64,000 nt of DNA from JBDHAC01 sp039589195 (GTDB lineage Bacteria > Gemmatimonadota > Gemmatimonadetes > Palauibacterales > Palauibacteraceae): contig JBDHHV010000017.1 in assembly GCA_039589195.1 (NCBI GenBank), positions 13,926 to 77,925 on the forward strand, given 5' to 3'. The translations under genes and the position numbers were made by a program. Of the stretch, positions 1 to 9,096 are shown one piece after another; within the stretch, counting starts at the first letter, position 1; each line of letters begins with the position of its first letter. The notes below the pieces were generated by a model. It saw only the letters and a list, made by a program, of their open reading frames with translations. It had not been told where the DNA came from and made no database searches.

Positions 1-2607
1 GCGTGGCAGGCCGCGCCGGCGGCGACCTCGTTCGTGCAGGGAAACCCGAACGAAGGAGCGCCCCCCGCGCAGCCGAGCGCGGTTCGCGTCCTGTTCGACG
101 ATGGTGCCCTATACGTGTTCGCGCGGCTGTACGAGACCGATCCGGATCGCATCGCCAACCAGTTGGTGCGGCGTGACGAAGAGGGCCAGTACGATTACTT
201 CGAGCTCTCGCTCGACCCCAACCACGATCACCTGACCGGGTATCGCTTCCGTGTGAGCGCCGCCAACCAGCAGAGCGACTCGTATCTGTTCGGCGACACT
301 CGGGAGGACGACAACTGGGACGCTGTCTGGTCCTCCGCCACGAGTCGGGACTCCGTCGGGTGGAGCGTCGAGATGCGGATCCCGCTCTCTCAGATCCGTT
401 ACGAGGCGGCCACCGGCGCACAGACCTGGGGTGTGAACTTCACCCGCAGGAGACTGGCGTCGAACTCCACGAGCTATTTCTCGCTCCAGTCGCGGACCGT
501 GCGCGGTCGGGTCAGCCAGTTCGGCGCGCTGGACGGGATCGAGGTCAGCAGCGATGCGCGCAGGCTGGAGATCCTCCCTTACCTCGCCTCGGAATTCCAC
601 CGTGCCGAGGGGGAGCCGGGAGATCCGCTCTTCGATGGGACCGAGTTGACGCCGCGATTCGGGCTCGACGTCCGCGCCGGCCTGGGCACGGCGTTCAGCG
701 TCGATGCCACGGTCAACCCCGACTTCGGTCAGGTCGAGGTCGATCCGGAGGTCATCAACCTGACGGCCTTCGAGACGTTCTTCCCCGAGAAGCGGCCGTT
801 CTTCGTCCAGGACGCGCAGATCCTCAGCTTCGCGCTCGGGAGCCGGTCCGGAGGCGGCGGCGGCGGCGGCGGGTTCAGGGGAGGAGATCAGCTCTTCTTC
901 TCACGACGGATCGGCCGCACACCCCACGGGAGCGGGCCGGACGATGCGGACTTCACCGACATTCCGGGCCAAACGACGATCCTGGGGGCGGCGAAGCTGA
1001 CCGGGCGCACAGACGGCGGGCTCTCCGTCGGGCTCCTGACCGCCGCGACCGCGGCGGAAAGGGCGGACATCTACTTCGAGGAGGATGGTCTCTTCGACAA
1101 GTCGCTTGTGGAGCCGGCGTCCCAGTTCGGCGTCGCCCGCTTGCAGCAGGACTTCCGGAACGGGGGGACGACCCTCGGCGCGATCGCGACGGGGATGCGC
1201 CGGGATCTACCCTCGAGCGGGGCGTTCGATGACCTGTCATCGAACGCCTATTCGGCGGGCCTCGATTTCGAGCATCAGTGGGGTGGCGCGCAGAACCGGA
1301 ATTGGCGCCTCTTCGGGTTCCTCGCCGGCACGCACGTGCGGGGCCCCAGCGATGCGCTGCTCGACATCCAGGAGTCCTCGAACCACTACTTCCAGCGCCC
1401 CGACGCCGATTACCTCGAGGTCGACTCCACCGCCACTTCCATGACGGGCATCAACTGGCGACTACAGTTCTCGCGTCAGAGCGCGGAGCACTGGACGTGG
1501 TCGGTGTGGCTGGCGCAGATCACGCCCGGGTTCGAGGTGAACGACCTGGGGTTCTCCCGATCCTCCGAGAGACTCGACGGAGGTGCCTCCGTCTCGTACC
1601 GGAGCATCGAGCCCGGCCCGCTGTTCCGGAGCTATTCGGTGCGCCTCACCACGTTCCACAGCTGGCGTCAGGACCTGCTTGACGACTTCTTCGATGCCGG
1701 GAACTGGGCGCAAACCTACAAGCGTGGGACGTTCAGCCTGTCCAGCAATTTCGACTTCCTCAACAACTGGGGACTGAATCTCAGGACCTCGTGGAACCCC
1801 CAGAGCCTGAGCGACACGAAGACCCGCGGTGGGCCGCTGATGACCGAGCCCGGCTCGTTCAGTTTCAACGTCTCGGTGAACACGGATCGGCGAAGGGCGG
1901 TGAGCCTCCGGCCGTCGGTCGAGTATCGACCCCGGTCCCGCGGCAACGGATACGAGGTGAGCACCGGGCTCGGCGTCTCGCTCCGACCGACTTCCAGTTG
2001 GGAGATCGAGTTCCAGCCGCGCTTCAGCCGCCAGCGAACAGGCTCGCAGTACGTTACGGACAGCGACGCCGTCTTCTACGAGCCGACGTACGGCGACCGG
2101 TACCTGTTCGGTGATCTCCTGCGGCACTCGTTCTCCGTGGAGACGCGCATCAACGTCGCGTTCTCCCCCGACCTCAGCCTCCAGCTGTTCGCGCAGCCGC
2201 TCGTCTCCACAGGCGAGTACCTGTCGTATCGCCAGCTCGAGACCTCCGAGACATTCGATTTCCTCGAGTTCGAAGAGGGCGTTGCGACGGAGACCGAGGA
2301 CGGTGTGCTCTGCGGCTCCGGCAGTACCTGCGTGCTGGCTGGGGAACGCTACGTAGACTTCACCGGCGATGGGCTGGCGGACGACTCGTTCGGTGACCGG
2401 AACTTCAATATCCGCTCTCTGCGCAGCTCGGCCGTGTTGCGTTGGGAGTACCTGCCGGGATCGGTGCTCTTCCTCGTGTGGCAGCAAGCGCGTCGGGACG
2501 AGTTGGAGAACGGGGACTTCAACCTCGGACGCGATCTGGGCGGCATCTTCTCGGCCCCCGGCGAGGACACGTTCATCGCGAAGGCGAGCTTCTACGTAGA
2601 CTTCTGA
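1..2607 (+). CDS. DUF5916 family outer-membrane protein, N-terminus cut by window edge
   Basis: The reading frame is open to base 1, so the true start lies outside; 868 residues are visible. The first ~170 residues look like the carbohydrate-binding family 9-like domain that precedes DUF5916 (SAVRVLFDDGALYVFARLYE, then WSVEMRIPLSQIRY). Next comes the conserved VNPDFGQVEVDPEVINLTAF / FFPEKRPFF block, and then alternating strands that read as a large beta-barrel ending in aromatic FYVDF, typical of outer-membrane insertion. A glycine run (residues ~282-291, encoded by GGC repeats near 853-870) sits in a loop. The family is widespread in Gemmatimonadota, Bacteroidota and Acidobacteriota; its substrate is unknown. 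A second family member lies at 31714-33942. Family assignment is firm, function is not. Confidence 0.85.
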   Translation, partial: AWQAAPAATSFVQGNPNEGAPPAQPSAVRVLFDDGALYVFARLYETDPDRIANQLVRRDEEGQYDYFELSLDPNHDHLTGYRFRVSAANQQSDSYLFGDTREDDNWDAVWSSATSRDSVGWSVEMRIPLSQIRYEAATGAQTWGVNFTRRRLASNSTSYFSLQSRTVRGRVSQFGALDGIEVSSDARRLEILPYLASEFHRAEGEPGDPLFDGTELTPRFGLDVRAGLGTAFSVDATVNPDFGQVEVDPEVINLTAFETFFPEKRPFFVQDAQILSFALGSRSGGGGGGGGFRGGDQLFFSRRIGRTPHGSGPDDADFTDIPGQTTILGAAKLTGRTDGGLSVGLLTAATAAERADIYFEEDGLFDKSLVEPASQFGVARLQQDFRNGGTTLGAIATGMRRDLPSSGAFDDLSSNAYSAGLDFEHQWGGAQNRNWRLFGFLAGTHVRGPSDALLDIQESSNHYFQRPDADYLEVDSTATSMTGINWRLQFSRQSAEHWTWSVWLAQITPGFEVNDLGFSRSSERLDGGASVSYRSIEPGPLFRSYSVRLTTFHSWRQDLLDDFFDAGNWAQTYKRGTFSLSSNFDFLNNWGLNLRTSWNPQSLSDTKTRGGPLMTEPGSFSFNVSVNTDRRRAVSLRPSVEYRPRSRGNGYEVSTGLGVSLRPTSSWEIEFQPRFSRQRTGSQYVTDSDAVFYEPTYGDRYLFGDLLRHSFSVETRINVAFSPDLSLQLFAQPLVSTGEYLSYRQLETSETFDFLEFEEGVATETEDGVLCGSGSTCVLAGERYVDFTGDGLADDSFGDRNFNIRSLRSSAVLRWEYLPGSVLFLVWQQARRDELENGDFNLGRDLGGIFSAPGEDTFIAKASFYVDF

Positions 2608-2807
2608 GCCCCCCGGATCCCGCGCTCCCAGGTCCCACCCGGGCTCTACTCAACCCCGTCCCGGTGACCCCGCCAAGGTCGCGCCCCGATGCCGCGATCA
2701 GTAACCGCATGCAAGAGAACTACTTACGGCAGCGTTCTGGAAGCCCGCCGGCAGATTGCCTACCTTGGGGCAGTTCAGCTGTTCGGCCCGACTCGGAGGT
2801 GCAGGCC

Positions 2808-3225
2808 GTGACCCCGCTCCCGCTCGACGATCTGTCATCCGCCTATCACCCACGCCCCGGGGGACTCCCACTGTATGCCGGCGGCGCCAAGGGAGGCCTG
2901 CTGGCTGGCACGGCCGTGTTCGCGGTCCTGTTTCTCTACGACCTGTTCAGGGTTGGCCAAGTATGCCTTTCTCCATTTCTGCGTCTTCGCGGCGATCGGG
3001 ATCGGAGCCGCCCTCTTCTTCCAGCGCGGAAGCGTAGCGGTGAACACGCTGACGGGAGCCCTGTATGGCATCGTCGCGTGCTCCGCGGCGTTCTACACGG
3101 GAATCGCGCTGTTGACGGGGGGCTTTCTGGCCACACCCGACTGGCGCCTCGTGGTCGGGGCCAACGCGGTCGCCGGGGTGATCATGGTCGCCAACCTCCT
3201 GGGTGACCGGGACGCAGCCTGCTAG
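2808..3225 (+). pseudogene. small four-helix membrane protein, interrupted by a +1 frameshift
   Basis: A GTG at 2808 is preceded by GGAGG at 2795-2799, eight bases away. The frame reads PLPLDDLSSAYHPRPGG, then a membrane helix (GGLLAGTAVFAVLFLYDLF). It then becomes meaningless near 2955, while the next frame continues with clear membrane helices (KYAFLHFCVFAAIGIG, GIVACSAAFYTGIALL, VVGANAVAGVIMVANLLG) to the stop at 3223-3225. Removing one G of the GG at 2955-2956 would give one ~138-residue protein with about four helices. The family is not recognised. Its stop overlaps the stop of the convergent gene by four bases (CTAG). Either a decaying gene or a single-base assembly error. Confidence 0.6.
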
Positions 3226-4814
3226 GTTTGCCCGGCTCGCAGCACGCGGTCCAGCGTCATGATGTGCTCCGCCAACGTGCGGCGTAATGCGTTGAAGGAA
3301 CCGAGGGAGGCTGCGCGGGCGGGGTCGACCAGCTCGAAGCCGTCCGCCGGAAACGATGTGTCTCGCTCGGCGTATGCGGTCCAGTCCGGGATCACGGACT
3401 CCTCCAATCGCTCCAACAGCTCCGCCGCCGCCTCCGCCTCCCAGATCCCGGTGCCCGTGGCCCTCGCCGCGGCGATCCGCTCCTCCAATGCGATCAGGTA
3501 CTTCAGGTCGTCGATCCCTTCCCGACTGCGCTCGTAGTCCAGGGTGGGTCGCAGCGAGCCTTCCCCGGTGTGTATGACCGAGCCTCGCTGGTTCGTTCCG
3601 AGATTGTAGTACCACTCCAGCTTTCCACCGACCCCGAGCTTTGACATGCGCCAGAAGAAGAACCCGAACGGGAGGCGGCCGCTGCCGGTGTTCACGAACC
3701 ACGGGATTGCACCGGTCTCGCGGCGGAGCTCGGAGAGGAACGTCTCGTTCACCAGCTTGCGGCCCCGGTTGTGGTGATCGATCCCGTCCCACCCGTTGTT
3801 GAACGCGGCGACGCTCAGGTAGGGCGCCATCTCCATGACCTCCCGGTACCCGTTCATGTCGCTCGTCGTGGCGAGCTCCGGTAGCTCCTCGAAGACCAGG
3901 CGCGCGAGCTGCCCGCCCTCGCGGACCCCTTCGAGGCCGCGGTTGGTGTACTCGTCGCCGATGCTGAACAGGGTGAGTTGACCGCGCTCCCGTGTCTCAC
4001 GGTATAGCCTACGCATGACCTCGATGTACTTCTGTTGGAAGCGCTTCGAGTCGATGGGCCCGTATCCGGGCAAGCGAGTGAGGCTCAGCTGCATCGAGGT
4101 CCCGAAGTACAGCGGTTGTGTGAATCCGGCGACCTGGTAGGCCTCGATGAACGCGCCCAGCTCGGTCGTATCGTCGTCATCGATGGGCAAGTGAAACCCG
4201 TATAGCGGAGCCACGGCCGTCATGCCGTGCTCGCGCATGTCGGCCAGCTGGCGGACTAGCGCCTCCGGGTCGCGCGGGTGGGAGTAGTTGTAGCCGAGCG
4301 CGAAGGGCGGCTCGGCCAACCGAAGCGGGAGCACCTCCAGCACGATGTCGAGGCGGGCGAGAGTCTCCCCCGCGCTCGTTACGGTCACCGTGCCCGCGTA
4401 GTCCCCGGGCTTGGCGTCATGCGGAACTCGGACCGTGAGCCAGAACAGGCGAGCGGATCCGGCGGACAACGTAAGGCTCGGACCGAGATCGGTCAGAACG
4501 CTGCGACCCAACTCCGGGATGCGCTCCACCGAACGTACCCGCACGTCGGCCGCCGGGATCACACCCATCGGTCCGCTCAGGGCGCTGCCCCTGATGGTGA
4601 CCTCCTGCAGCGGAGCGCTGGAGCCCAGGGCGAAGGCGACCGGCTCGTACTCGCCTGGCGCGGCGAACAACCGGGCCGTGCGGTTTCGCTGCCCTCCGAG
4701 TGGCTCGGGCACCGCGCGCTCCGGCGCCATGTAATCCGTCACGTACAGGTCGATCTCGCGCGCCGGCTCCTGGAGCGCACTCAGAAGCAACGCGACAAGA
4801 AGCAGCACGTTCAT
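3222..4814 (-). CDS. secreted DUF4091 / GH123-like glycoside hydrolase-related protein
   Basis: 530 residues from the ATG at 4814, which is followed directly by a signal peptide (MNVLLLVALLLSALQEP). Residues ~30-180 form beta-rich modules. A TIM-barrel-like catalytic region follows with LYGFHLP, FSIGDEYTNRG (a plausible acid pair) and WYYNLGTNQRG. The C-terminus carries the DUF4091 signature SLRPTLDYERSREGIDDLKYL-type ending. Members are related to glycoside hydrolase family 123 (beta-N-acetylgalactosaminidase), but activity is rarely tested. The start overlaps the stop of the upstream CBM-like gene by four bases (ATGA), so the two are probably translationally coupled. I infer joint action on an extracellular glycan. 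Confidence 0.75.
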   Translation of the reverse strand: MNVLLLVALLLSALQEPAREIDLYVTDYMAPERAVPEPLGGQRNRTARLFAAPGEYEPVAFALGSSAPLQEVTIRGSALSGPMGVIPAADVRVRSVERIPELGRSVLTDLGPSLTLSAGSARLFWLTVRVPHDAKPGDYAGTVTVTSAGETLARLDIVLEVLPLRLAEPPFALGYNYSHPRDPEALVRQLADMREHGMTAVAPLYGFHLPIDDDDTTELGAFIEAYQVAGFTQPLYFGTSMQLSLTRLPGYGPIDSKRFQQKYIEVMRRLYRETRERGQLTLFSIGDEYTNRGLEGVREGGQLARLVFEELPELATTSDMNGYREVMEMAPYLSVAAFNNGWDGIDHHNRGRKLVNETFLSELRRETGAIPWFVNTGSGRLPFGFFFWRMSKLGVGGKLEWYYNLGTNQRGSVIHTGEGSLRPTLDYERSREGIDDLKYLIALEERIAAARATGTGIWEAEAAAELLERLEESVIPDWTAYAERDTSFPADGFELVDPARAASLGSFNALRRTLAEHIMTLDRVLRAGQT

Positions 4815-5524
4815 GGGCGGGGGTCGAGTACGAGGGTGGCGTCGTCCAGCCAGATCGTCCCAGCACCCGTCATGTTGAGATAGACGCGGAAGCCCCGAGC
4901 ACCGGGGCTCAACCGGCCGCTCACCTCGATCCGTTCCCACGCGGGTCCTCCGCGCCTGTGCACGGATCCGCTCGCACCTGCGTCAAAGCTCACGAGGAGC
5001 TCGTTCTCACCCGATCCCTTCGCCCAGACCGAGAACCGATAGTCCTGCGATCCCGCGACCGCTGGCAGGATGGGTGTGAAGACCGCGATCCTGCCGGGGG
5101 TGCCGGTGGACGTTATTCGCGCCGAGTAGCGCCCCGATCGCACGTGCCGGGCCCGATCCTCCCAATGGGCCTCGTACTCCCCTTCCCACCGCCACCCTTG
5201 CCACCAATGCCAGCGCGAGCGGTCATCGCGCGTGTTGCGGTTGATCGCTTCGAAACCGCCGTTTTGGATCAAATCGGGGGGGCTCTCGACGGCGAGCATT
5301 GTGGGCTTGAAGGTCCCCTCGAGCCGTGCAAGGAGCATGTTCCGTCGGCGCTGGTAGGCGGCCTCACTGAGCAGACCAGCCATCTTCTGCACATCGATCG
5401 CGGCCAGCGCCCTCTCGACTCTCTCCTTCGACCACAGCTCCTCCGTCAGGTCGGCTCGGGTCTGAGCGCTCAGACCCGATGTGAGTGCAACGATGCCCAG
5501 CCCGCACAGGAAGGCTCTTCCCAA
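4811..5524 (-). CDS. secreted carbohydrate-binding-module-like protein
   Basis: 237 residues from a TTG at 5524, supported by GAGGAG eight bases upstream on the minus strand and by an immediate signal peptide ending ...TSGLSAQ. After a short helical stretch (residues ~25-75) comes a jelly-roll domain of CBM4/CBM22 type: it opens with LIQNGGFE, contains RSGRYSARITSTG, and closes with GAGTIWLDDATLVLD. Such domains bind glycan chains. No catalytic residues are evident. The gene overlaps the DUF4091 gene downstream by four bases, so both products are likely made in similar amounts and act together outside the inner membrane. Confidence 0.75.
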   Translation of the reverse strand: MGRAFLCGLGIVALTSGLSAQTRADLTEELWSKERVERALAAIDVQKMAGLLSEAAYQRRRNMLLARLEGTFKPTMLAVESPPDLIQNGGFEAINRNTRDDRSRWHWWQGWRWEGEYEAHWEDRARHVRSGRYSARITSTGTPGRIAVFTPILPAVAGSQDYRFSVWAKGSGENELLVSFDAGASGSVHRRGGPAWERIEVSGRLSPGARGFRVYLNMTGAGTIWLDDATLVLDPRP

Positions 5525-5563
5525 TACTCTCGCTCCTCGTCACTACCGTTGGGCCGTCTCGTG

Positions 5564-5595
5564 AAAAAGCGGGACCGCCGTGAGCGGCCCCGCTT
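5564..5595 (-). terminator. rho-independent terminator of the TPR lipoprotein gene
   Basis: Bases 5567-5578 (AAGCGGGACCGC) pair with 5584-5595 with a single A-C mismatch and a five-base loop. On the minus strand the stem is followed by a run of T (plus-strand A5564-5568). It lies about 50 bases past the stop of the TPR gene. Confidence 0.8.
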
Positions 5596-5644
5596 CCCTG
5601 CCGTGAGCGACTATCCGCGAGCACCAGACGGCGACCGCGACCGC

Positions 5645-7195
5645 TTACATCGCGAGCTTCTCCATCGCCTCCGCACGGACGAGCGCGAACCCCACGAAGT
5701 TGAAGTTGGACTCCGCGACCTCCGTCAACAGCGTCCGGGCTTGCTCCGTGTTCCCGGCGCCTTCATGGGCCAGCGCGAGCAGGTACTTGTTGTACACGTT
5801 GGCGAGATTCCCCTGCTCCAGGTGCAGGATGGCTTCGGCCCAATTCTCCCGCTCGAGGGCGATGACCCCCTGCAGCTCGTGGACCGGCTCCATCTTCCTC
5901 GGATTGGGATCGGGCTCTACAAGCCGGGCGCACTCGTCTGCTTTCGCGGCGGCGGTGTCGAAGTCGTTCCTGCGCGCCGCGAGCATGCCATCCCAATACG
6001 AGATGTTCGCTTCCTGGCCTCGGCGGAACTCCTCCGTGCCCACGGTCGCGGCGTCGATCATCATGAACTCGCTCCGCCGCGCGAGCACTCGCTCCGCCGC
6101 CGGGAACAGATCGTGGTGCAACGTGATGTAGGCCAGATTGGTCAGCGCGTTGATCCTCTGGCCGTTCCGCTCGTGCTCCGGGATTTCGATCTCGCCGCTA
6201 TCGATGGCCGTCAGAACGGCTTCCAGCTCGTCGATCGCGGCTTGCGGGTTGCCGGCGTGCACGTGGGTGAAGGCGCGGAAGTTCGCGAAGCCAGCCTTCT
6301 GCCCTCCGATGCCCATGGCGATGGCGGCATCGTAGTCGGCGCGCGCGGCATCGTAGTTCCCCAGGAACGAGTTGATGTGGCCGCGTTTCAGCGTCGGGAT
6401 CCCGTCGCTCGGGTCCAGCTCGGCGCTGCGTCCGTAGGCCTCCCGCGACTCCTCGAGCCGCTGCTGTGCTCGCAGGACATCACCCAGCATCTCGACGGGC
6501 TGCCCTTCGGTCGGCGCGAGCTCGACCGCCCGCCGCATATGCTCCTCGGCCAGCGTGTAGTCCTTGGGATCGCTGAACAGGAAGTTGGTGCCGAGTTGCA
6601 GGTGCGCGGCGATCATGCCGGGCGCCAGATCGATCGCCTCCATCATCGTGGCGCGCGCCGCTTCATTTCGGTTCAGCGTGGCCTGGACTCCTGCCAGGGC
6701 CAACCGGGCGCGAGGGCTCTCCGGGACCAGCTCGACGAGCCTCTGACCCAATTCCAGCGCCCCCTCGATGTCGCTCGCCAGAAACGCCTTGTTGATGTCT
6801 ATGAGAATCCCTTCGGCCTCGGTCGCCGTCTCCGAATGCTCGGCCGCCATGTTCGTGTACTCGTTGAACTCATCGAGCGACGTCGCGTTGTTGGCGGCGT
6901 TCACGTAGGCGTGGGTGAACTCCGGGTCCAACTCGATCGCCCGCTTGAACAGGTCCCTCGCCTCGTAGCCCCGGCCCACGTCGGACGCGTACTGACCCTC
7001 CATGAAGGCGGACCTGGCCTCTTCGGACGTGGTCGTTACCGGGAGGACCATCACGACTTCCGTTCCGTCCATCCCAACCGTCGGGCTGGCCATTTCGGTC
7101 GTTTCGGTCACCTCACCGGCCTGGTCGCCCCCGCAAGCCACGAGCCCCGACAAGAGCGCGAACGATGCCAGGATGTGAGCGGTGCCTTTCTTCAT
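5645..7195 (-). CDS. TPR-repeat lipoprotein
   Basis: 516 residues from the ATG at 7195, chosen because AAGGAGG lies seven bases upstream and the start is followed by a lipoprotein signal (LLSGLVAC, lipid-modified Cys21). Residues ~60-500 form tandem tetratricopeptide helices, for example ARDLFKRAIELDPEFTHAYV, ARATMMEAIDLAPGMIAAHL and AEEHMRRAVELAPTEGQPV. These repeats bind peptides or partner proteins; there is no enzymatic domain. The product is presumably anchored in the periplasm. Related TPR lipoproteins are common in Gemmatimonadota, often without a known partner. A terminator follows, so it appears to be a single-gene unit. Confidence 0.85.
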   Translation of the reverse strand: MKKGTAHILASFALLSGLVACGGDQAGEVTETTEMASPTVGMDGTEVVMVLPVTTTSEEARSAFMEGQYASDVGRGYEARDLFKRAIELDPEFTHAYVNAANNATSLDEFNEYTNMAAEHSETATEAEGILIDINKAFLASDIEGALELGQRLVELVPESPRARLALAGVQATLNRNEAARATMMEAIDLAPGMIAAHLQLGTNFLFSDPKDYTLAEEHMRRAVELAPTEGQPVEMLGDVLRAQQRLEESREAYGRSAELDPSDGIPTLKRGHINSFLGNYDAARADYDAAIAMGIGGQKAGFANFRAFTHVHAGNPQAAIDELEAVLTAIDSGEIEIPEHERNGQRINALTNLAYITLHHDLFPAAERVLARRSEFMMIDAATVGTEEFRRGQEANISYWDGMLAARRNDFDTAAAKADECARLVEPDPNPRKMEPVHELQGVIALERENWAEAILHLEQGNLANVYNKYLLALAHEGAGNTEQARTLLTEVAESNFNFVGFALVRAEAMEKLAM

Positions 7196-7456
7196 GCTGG
7201 GTCCTCCTTGGATGAATCGACGGCACCGGATCGCGCAGGTTGCACGCTCACCGAGTGCGTGGGGGTCGGTTGTCTTCGGAAACCGCGTCGGGCGAGAAGC
7301 CAAAAGGAGGCCGGCGCCCGGGACCAGGTGGTATACGGCGAAACTGCAAACGTCTAACCTCAACTACCGGGTATCCTGACCCTATGTCCGCCCGTCCCGT
7401 AATCACGCAATTTCCCGCAGTCGTGACCGCGGCGCAAGCGTGGGAGCTCCGGGGTG

Positions 7457-8509
7457 CTACTCCTCGCCAGGGGCGCCGACCCCAGCCAGCACGGCCTCGG
7501 AATCATCCCCTCCTGCCCCGGCGGTTGCCGGCTCGTTCGTGCTGTGGACTGGAGCCCCGTCCCCATCCTCGGTCCGCAGCATGCGCGAATAAAGGCTGAG
7601 ATCGGAATCCGCCACCCACTTGAAGAGAAGGCGCGTCCACGAGGTGTGTGCCACCAGGCTCTCGTAGTACTCGGGCGCCGCCGCCTTGAGGCTCGGCAGA
7701 CGGTTCCACGGGATGGATGGGAAGTCGTGATGCTCGTTGTGGTATCCGACGTTGAACGCGACCCGGTTCGCCGCCCCATAGTAGCTGTAGGTCTCCTGCG
7801 ATGTCCCCATCAAATAGTGCCGCTGGATCCACCGCGCACCCAGTGGGTGAAACCCGGCCGAGAAGAACATGGAGGCGAACAGATACCAGAACGCGGCCGG
7901 ACCCCACACCTGCCACACGAGGACATCGACAGACACGATGATGATCCAATTCAGGACCACCCAGCGGTCCACCATCCGGACCTCTTTGACACGAAACGTG
8001 TGCGTCACGGCAATGATCGGGAACAGGAACAGCCACAGCGCCTTCCGGATTCCGGAGTTCCCCACCAGCTTCGCTTCCCATTCGTTCGGCACGTCCGCAT
8101 CCAGTTCGTAAACCCCCTGATGGGAGTGGTGCGCCAGATGGTAGTGCTTGAACGACACCGAGCTGGGGAGGACGCTCGGAAAGTTCGCCAGGATACCCGC
8201 CAGCGTGTTCAGCACCCTCGACTTGAACAGGAGGTTGTGCGCGCACTCATGGACCATCACGAAAAGGGCATGGTTCGCGACCGCGCCCGCCGTATAGGCC
8301 AAGAGCAAGAGCAGCCACCAGGGCCGCCCGACGATCCAGGACGCAAGGAACATCTGCAGACCGACGAGCGCCAGGATTCCGAGAAAGCTGAACGGGTTTC
8401 TGCCGATGTGCTCTCGAACATCCGGGTGCTCACGCAAGATCGCCCGGGTACGCGCCTTATGTGGCTCGGGGCTGTCCGAGTACGAGAAGCCCTCGGGCAC
8501 CGTGGCCAT
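7457..8509 (-). CDS. membrane fatty acid desaturase, sphingolipid delta-4 desaturase type
   Basis: 350 residues from the ATG at 8509. This start is preferred because the following FSYSDSPEPHKARTRAIL...HPDV matches the cytosolic N-terminus of the eukaryotic DES1 family. All three histidine boxes are present: HECAH (87-91), HLAHH (124-128) and HNEHH (257-261, in NVGYHNEHHDFPSIPWNRLP). Hydrophobic stretches at ~42-60, 66-86, 155-172 and 183-215 form the membrane core. The family introduces a double bond into the sphingoid base or an acyl chain using a di-iron centre and O2. The substrate here is inferred from resemblance. The gene stands alone, with 261 bases before the next gene. Confidence 0.85.
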   Translation of the reverse strand: MATVPEGFSYSDSPEPHKARTRAILREHPDVREHIGRNPFSFLGILALVGLQMFLASWIVGRPWWLLLLLAYTAGAVANHALFVMVHECAHNLLFKSRVLNTLAGILANFPSVLPSSVSFKHYHLAHHSHQGVYELDADVPNEWEAKLVGNSGIRKALWLFLFPIIAVTHTFRVKEVRMVDRWVVLNWIIIVSVDVLVWQVWGPAAFWYLFASMFFSAGFHPLGARWIQRHYLMGTSQETYSYYGAANRVAFNVGYHNEHHDFPSIPWNRLPSLKAAAPEYYESLVAHTSWTRLLFKWVADSDLSLYSRMLRTEDGDGAPVHSTNEPATAGAGGDDSEAVLAGVGAPGEE

Positions 8510-8636
8510 ATCCTTGCAGCCTTCTTCCAGGAGAAAAGGGGTTACGGGGCCGCTTACCTTATATGGCGGGCAGGCACGCAGGCAAGACAGTGCCACGTCA
8601 CCGTGCGCACCGGCGTGGCTTCCGCCCCGCCCGAAT

Positions 8637-9068
8637 TCAACCGTCGTAGCTCTCGTCGGAGGCGATCCGGCGAATCCTCTCCAGGCGGCCCGCGACCTGA
8701 TCCACCGAGCGCTCGAGTGGGGCCCGCGCCCGAGGATCCAGTGGGCCTCCTCCCGTCAGTGGCGCGGGGCGACAGTCCCACACTCGCGCCCACGACAGGG
8801 CGGCCCAGGCGCCGACTTCCCGCAGCAGATCGGGACCTGGTCGCTGCAGCGAAAGTCCGAGATTCCGAGCCGCGTCGTCCAGCTCCGCCAGCAACGCCCG
8901 AAGCTCGGCCTCCATCTCGGCCAGTCGCCGCCCACGATGCTCGTCCCCCCGCCCGGCGTCCCGGTCGACCCGCTCGAGCAGGCGTCCGGCCTCGACCGCC
9001 AGCCGTCCGAACCGAACCTCCAGCCGCCGGCGTTGGGTCTCTGTCAGCTCGGGAGGGGCGTCGGTCAT
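8637..9068 (-). CDS. small helical protein of unknown function
   Basis: 143 residues from the ATG at 9068; an earlier start would overlap the upstream stop. The sequence is Arg/Glu/Leu-rich and helical, probably coiled-coil (residues ~8-75, RRRLEVRFGRLAVEAGRLLERV and AEMEAELRALLAELDDAARN). There is no signal peptide or membrane segment and I recognise no family. It lies 28 bases downstream of the beta-propeller gene on the same strand and may be cotranscribed with it. A moderate rather than certain gene call. Confidence 0.5.
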   Translation of the reverse strand: MTDAPPELTETQRRRLEVRFGRLAVEAGRLLERVDRDAGRGDEHRGRRLAEMEAELRALLAELDDAARNLGLSLQRPGPDLLREVGAWAALSWARVWDCRPAPLTGGGPLDPRARAPLERSVDQVAGRLERIRRIASDESYDG

Positions 9069-9096
9069 GACGGCACCCGAAGCCGATCCGCTCGGC

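Noticed and set aside
853..870. GGC microsatellite
   Set aside because: It is in frame and encodes a glycine loop in the DUF5916 protein, so nothing beyond coding sequence is needed to explain it.
4700..7357. 885-residue open frame on the plus strand
   Set aside because: It is antisense to the DUF4091, CBM-like and TPR genes, which have signal peptides, ribosome binding sites and domain motifs. The sequence is Arg/His/Val-rich shadow sequence common in GC-rich DNA.
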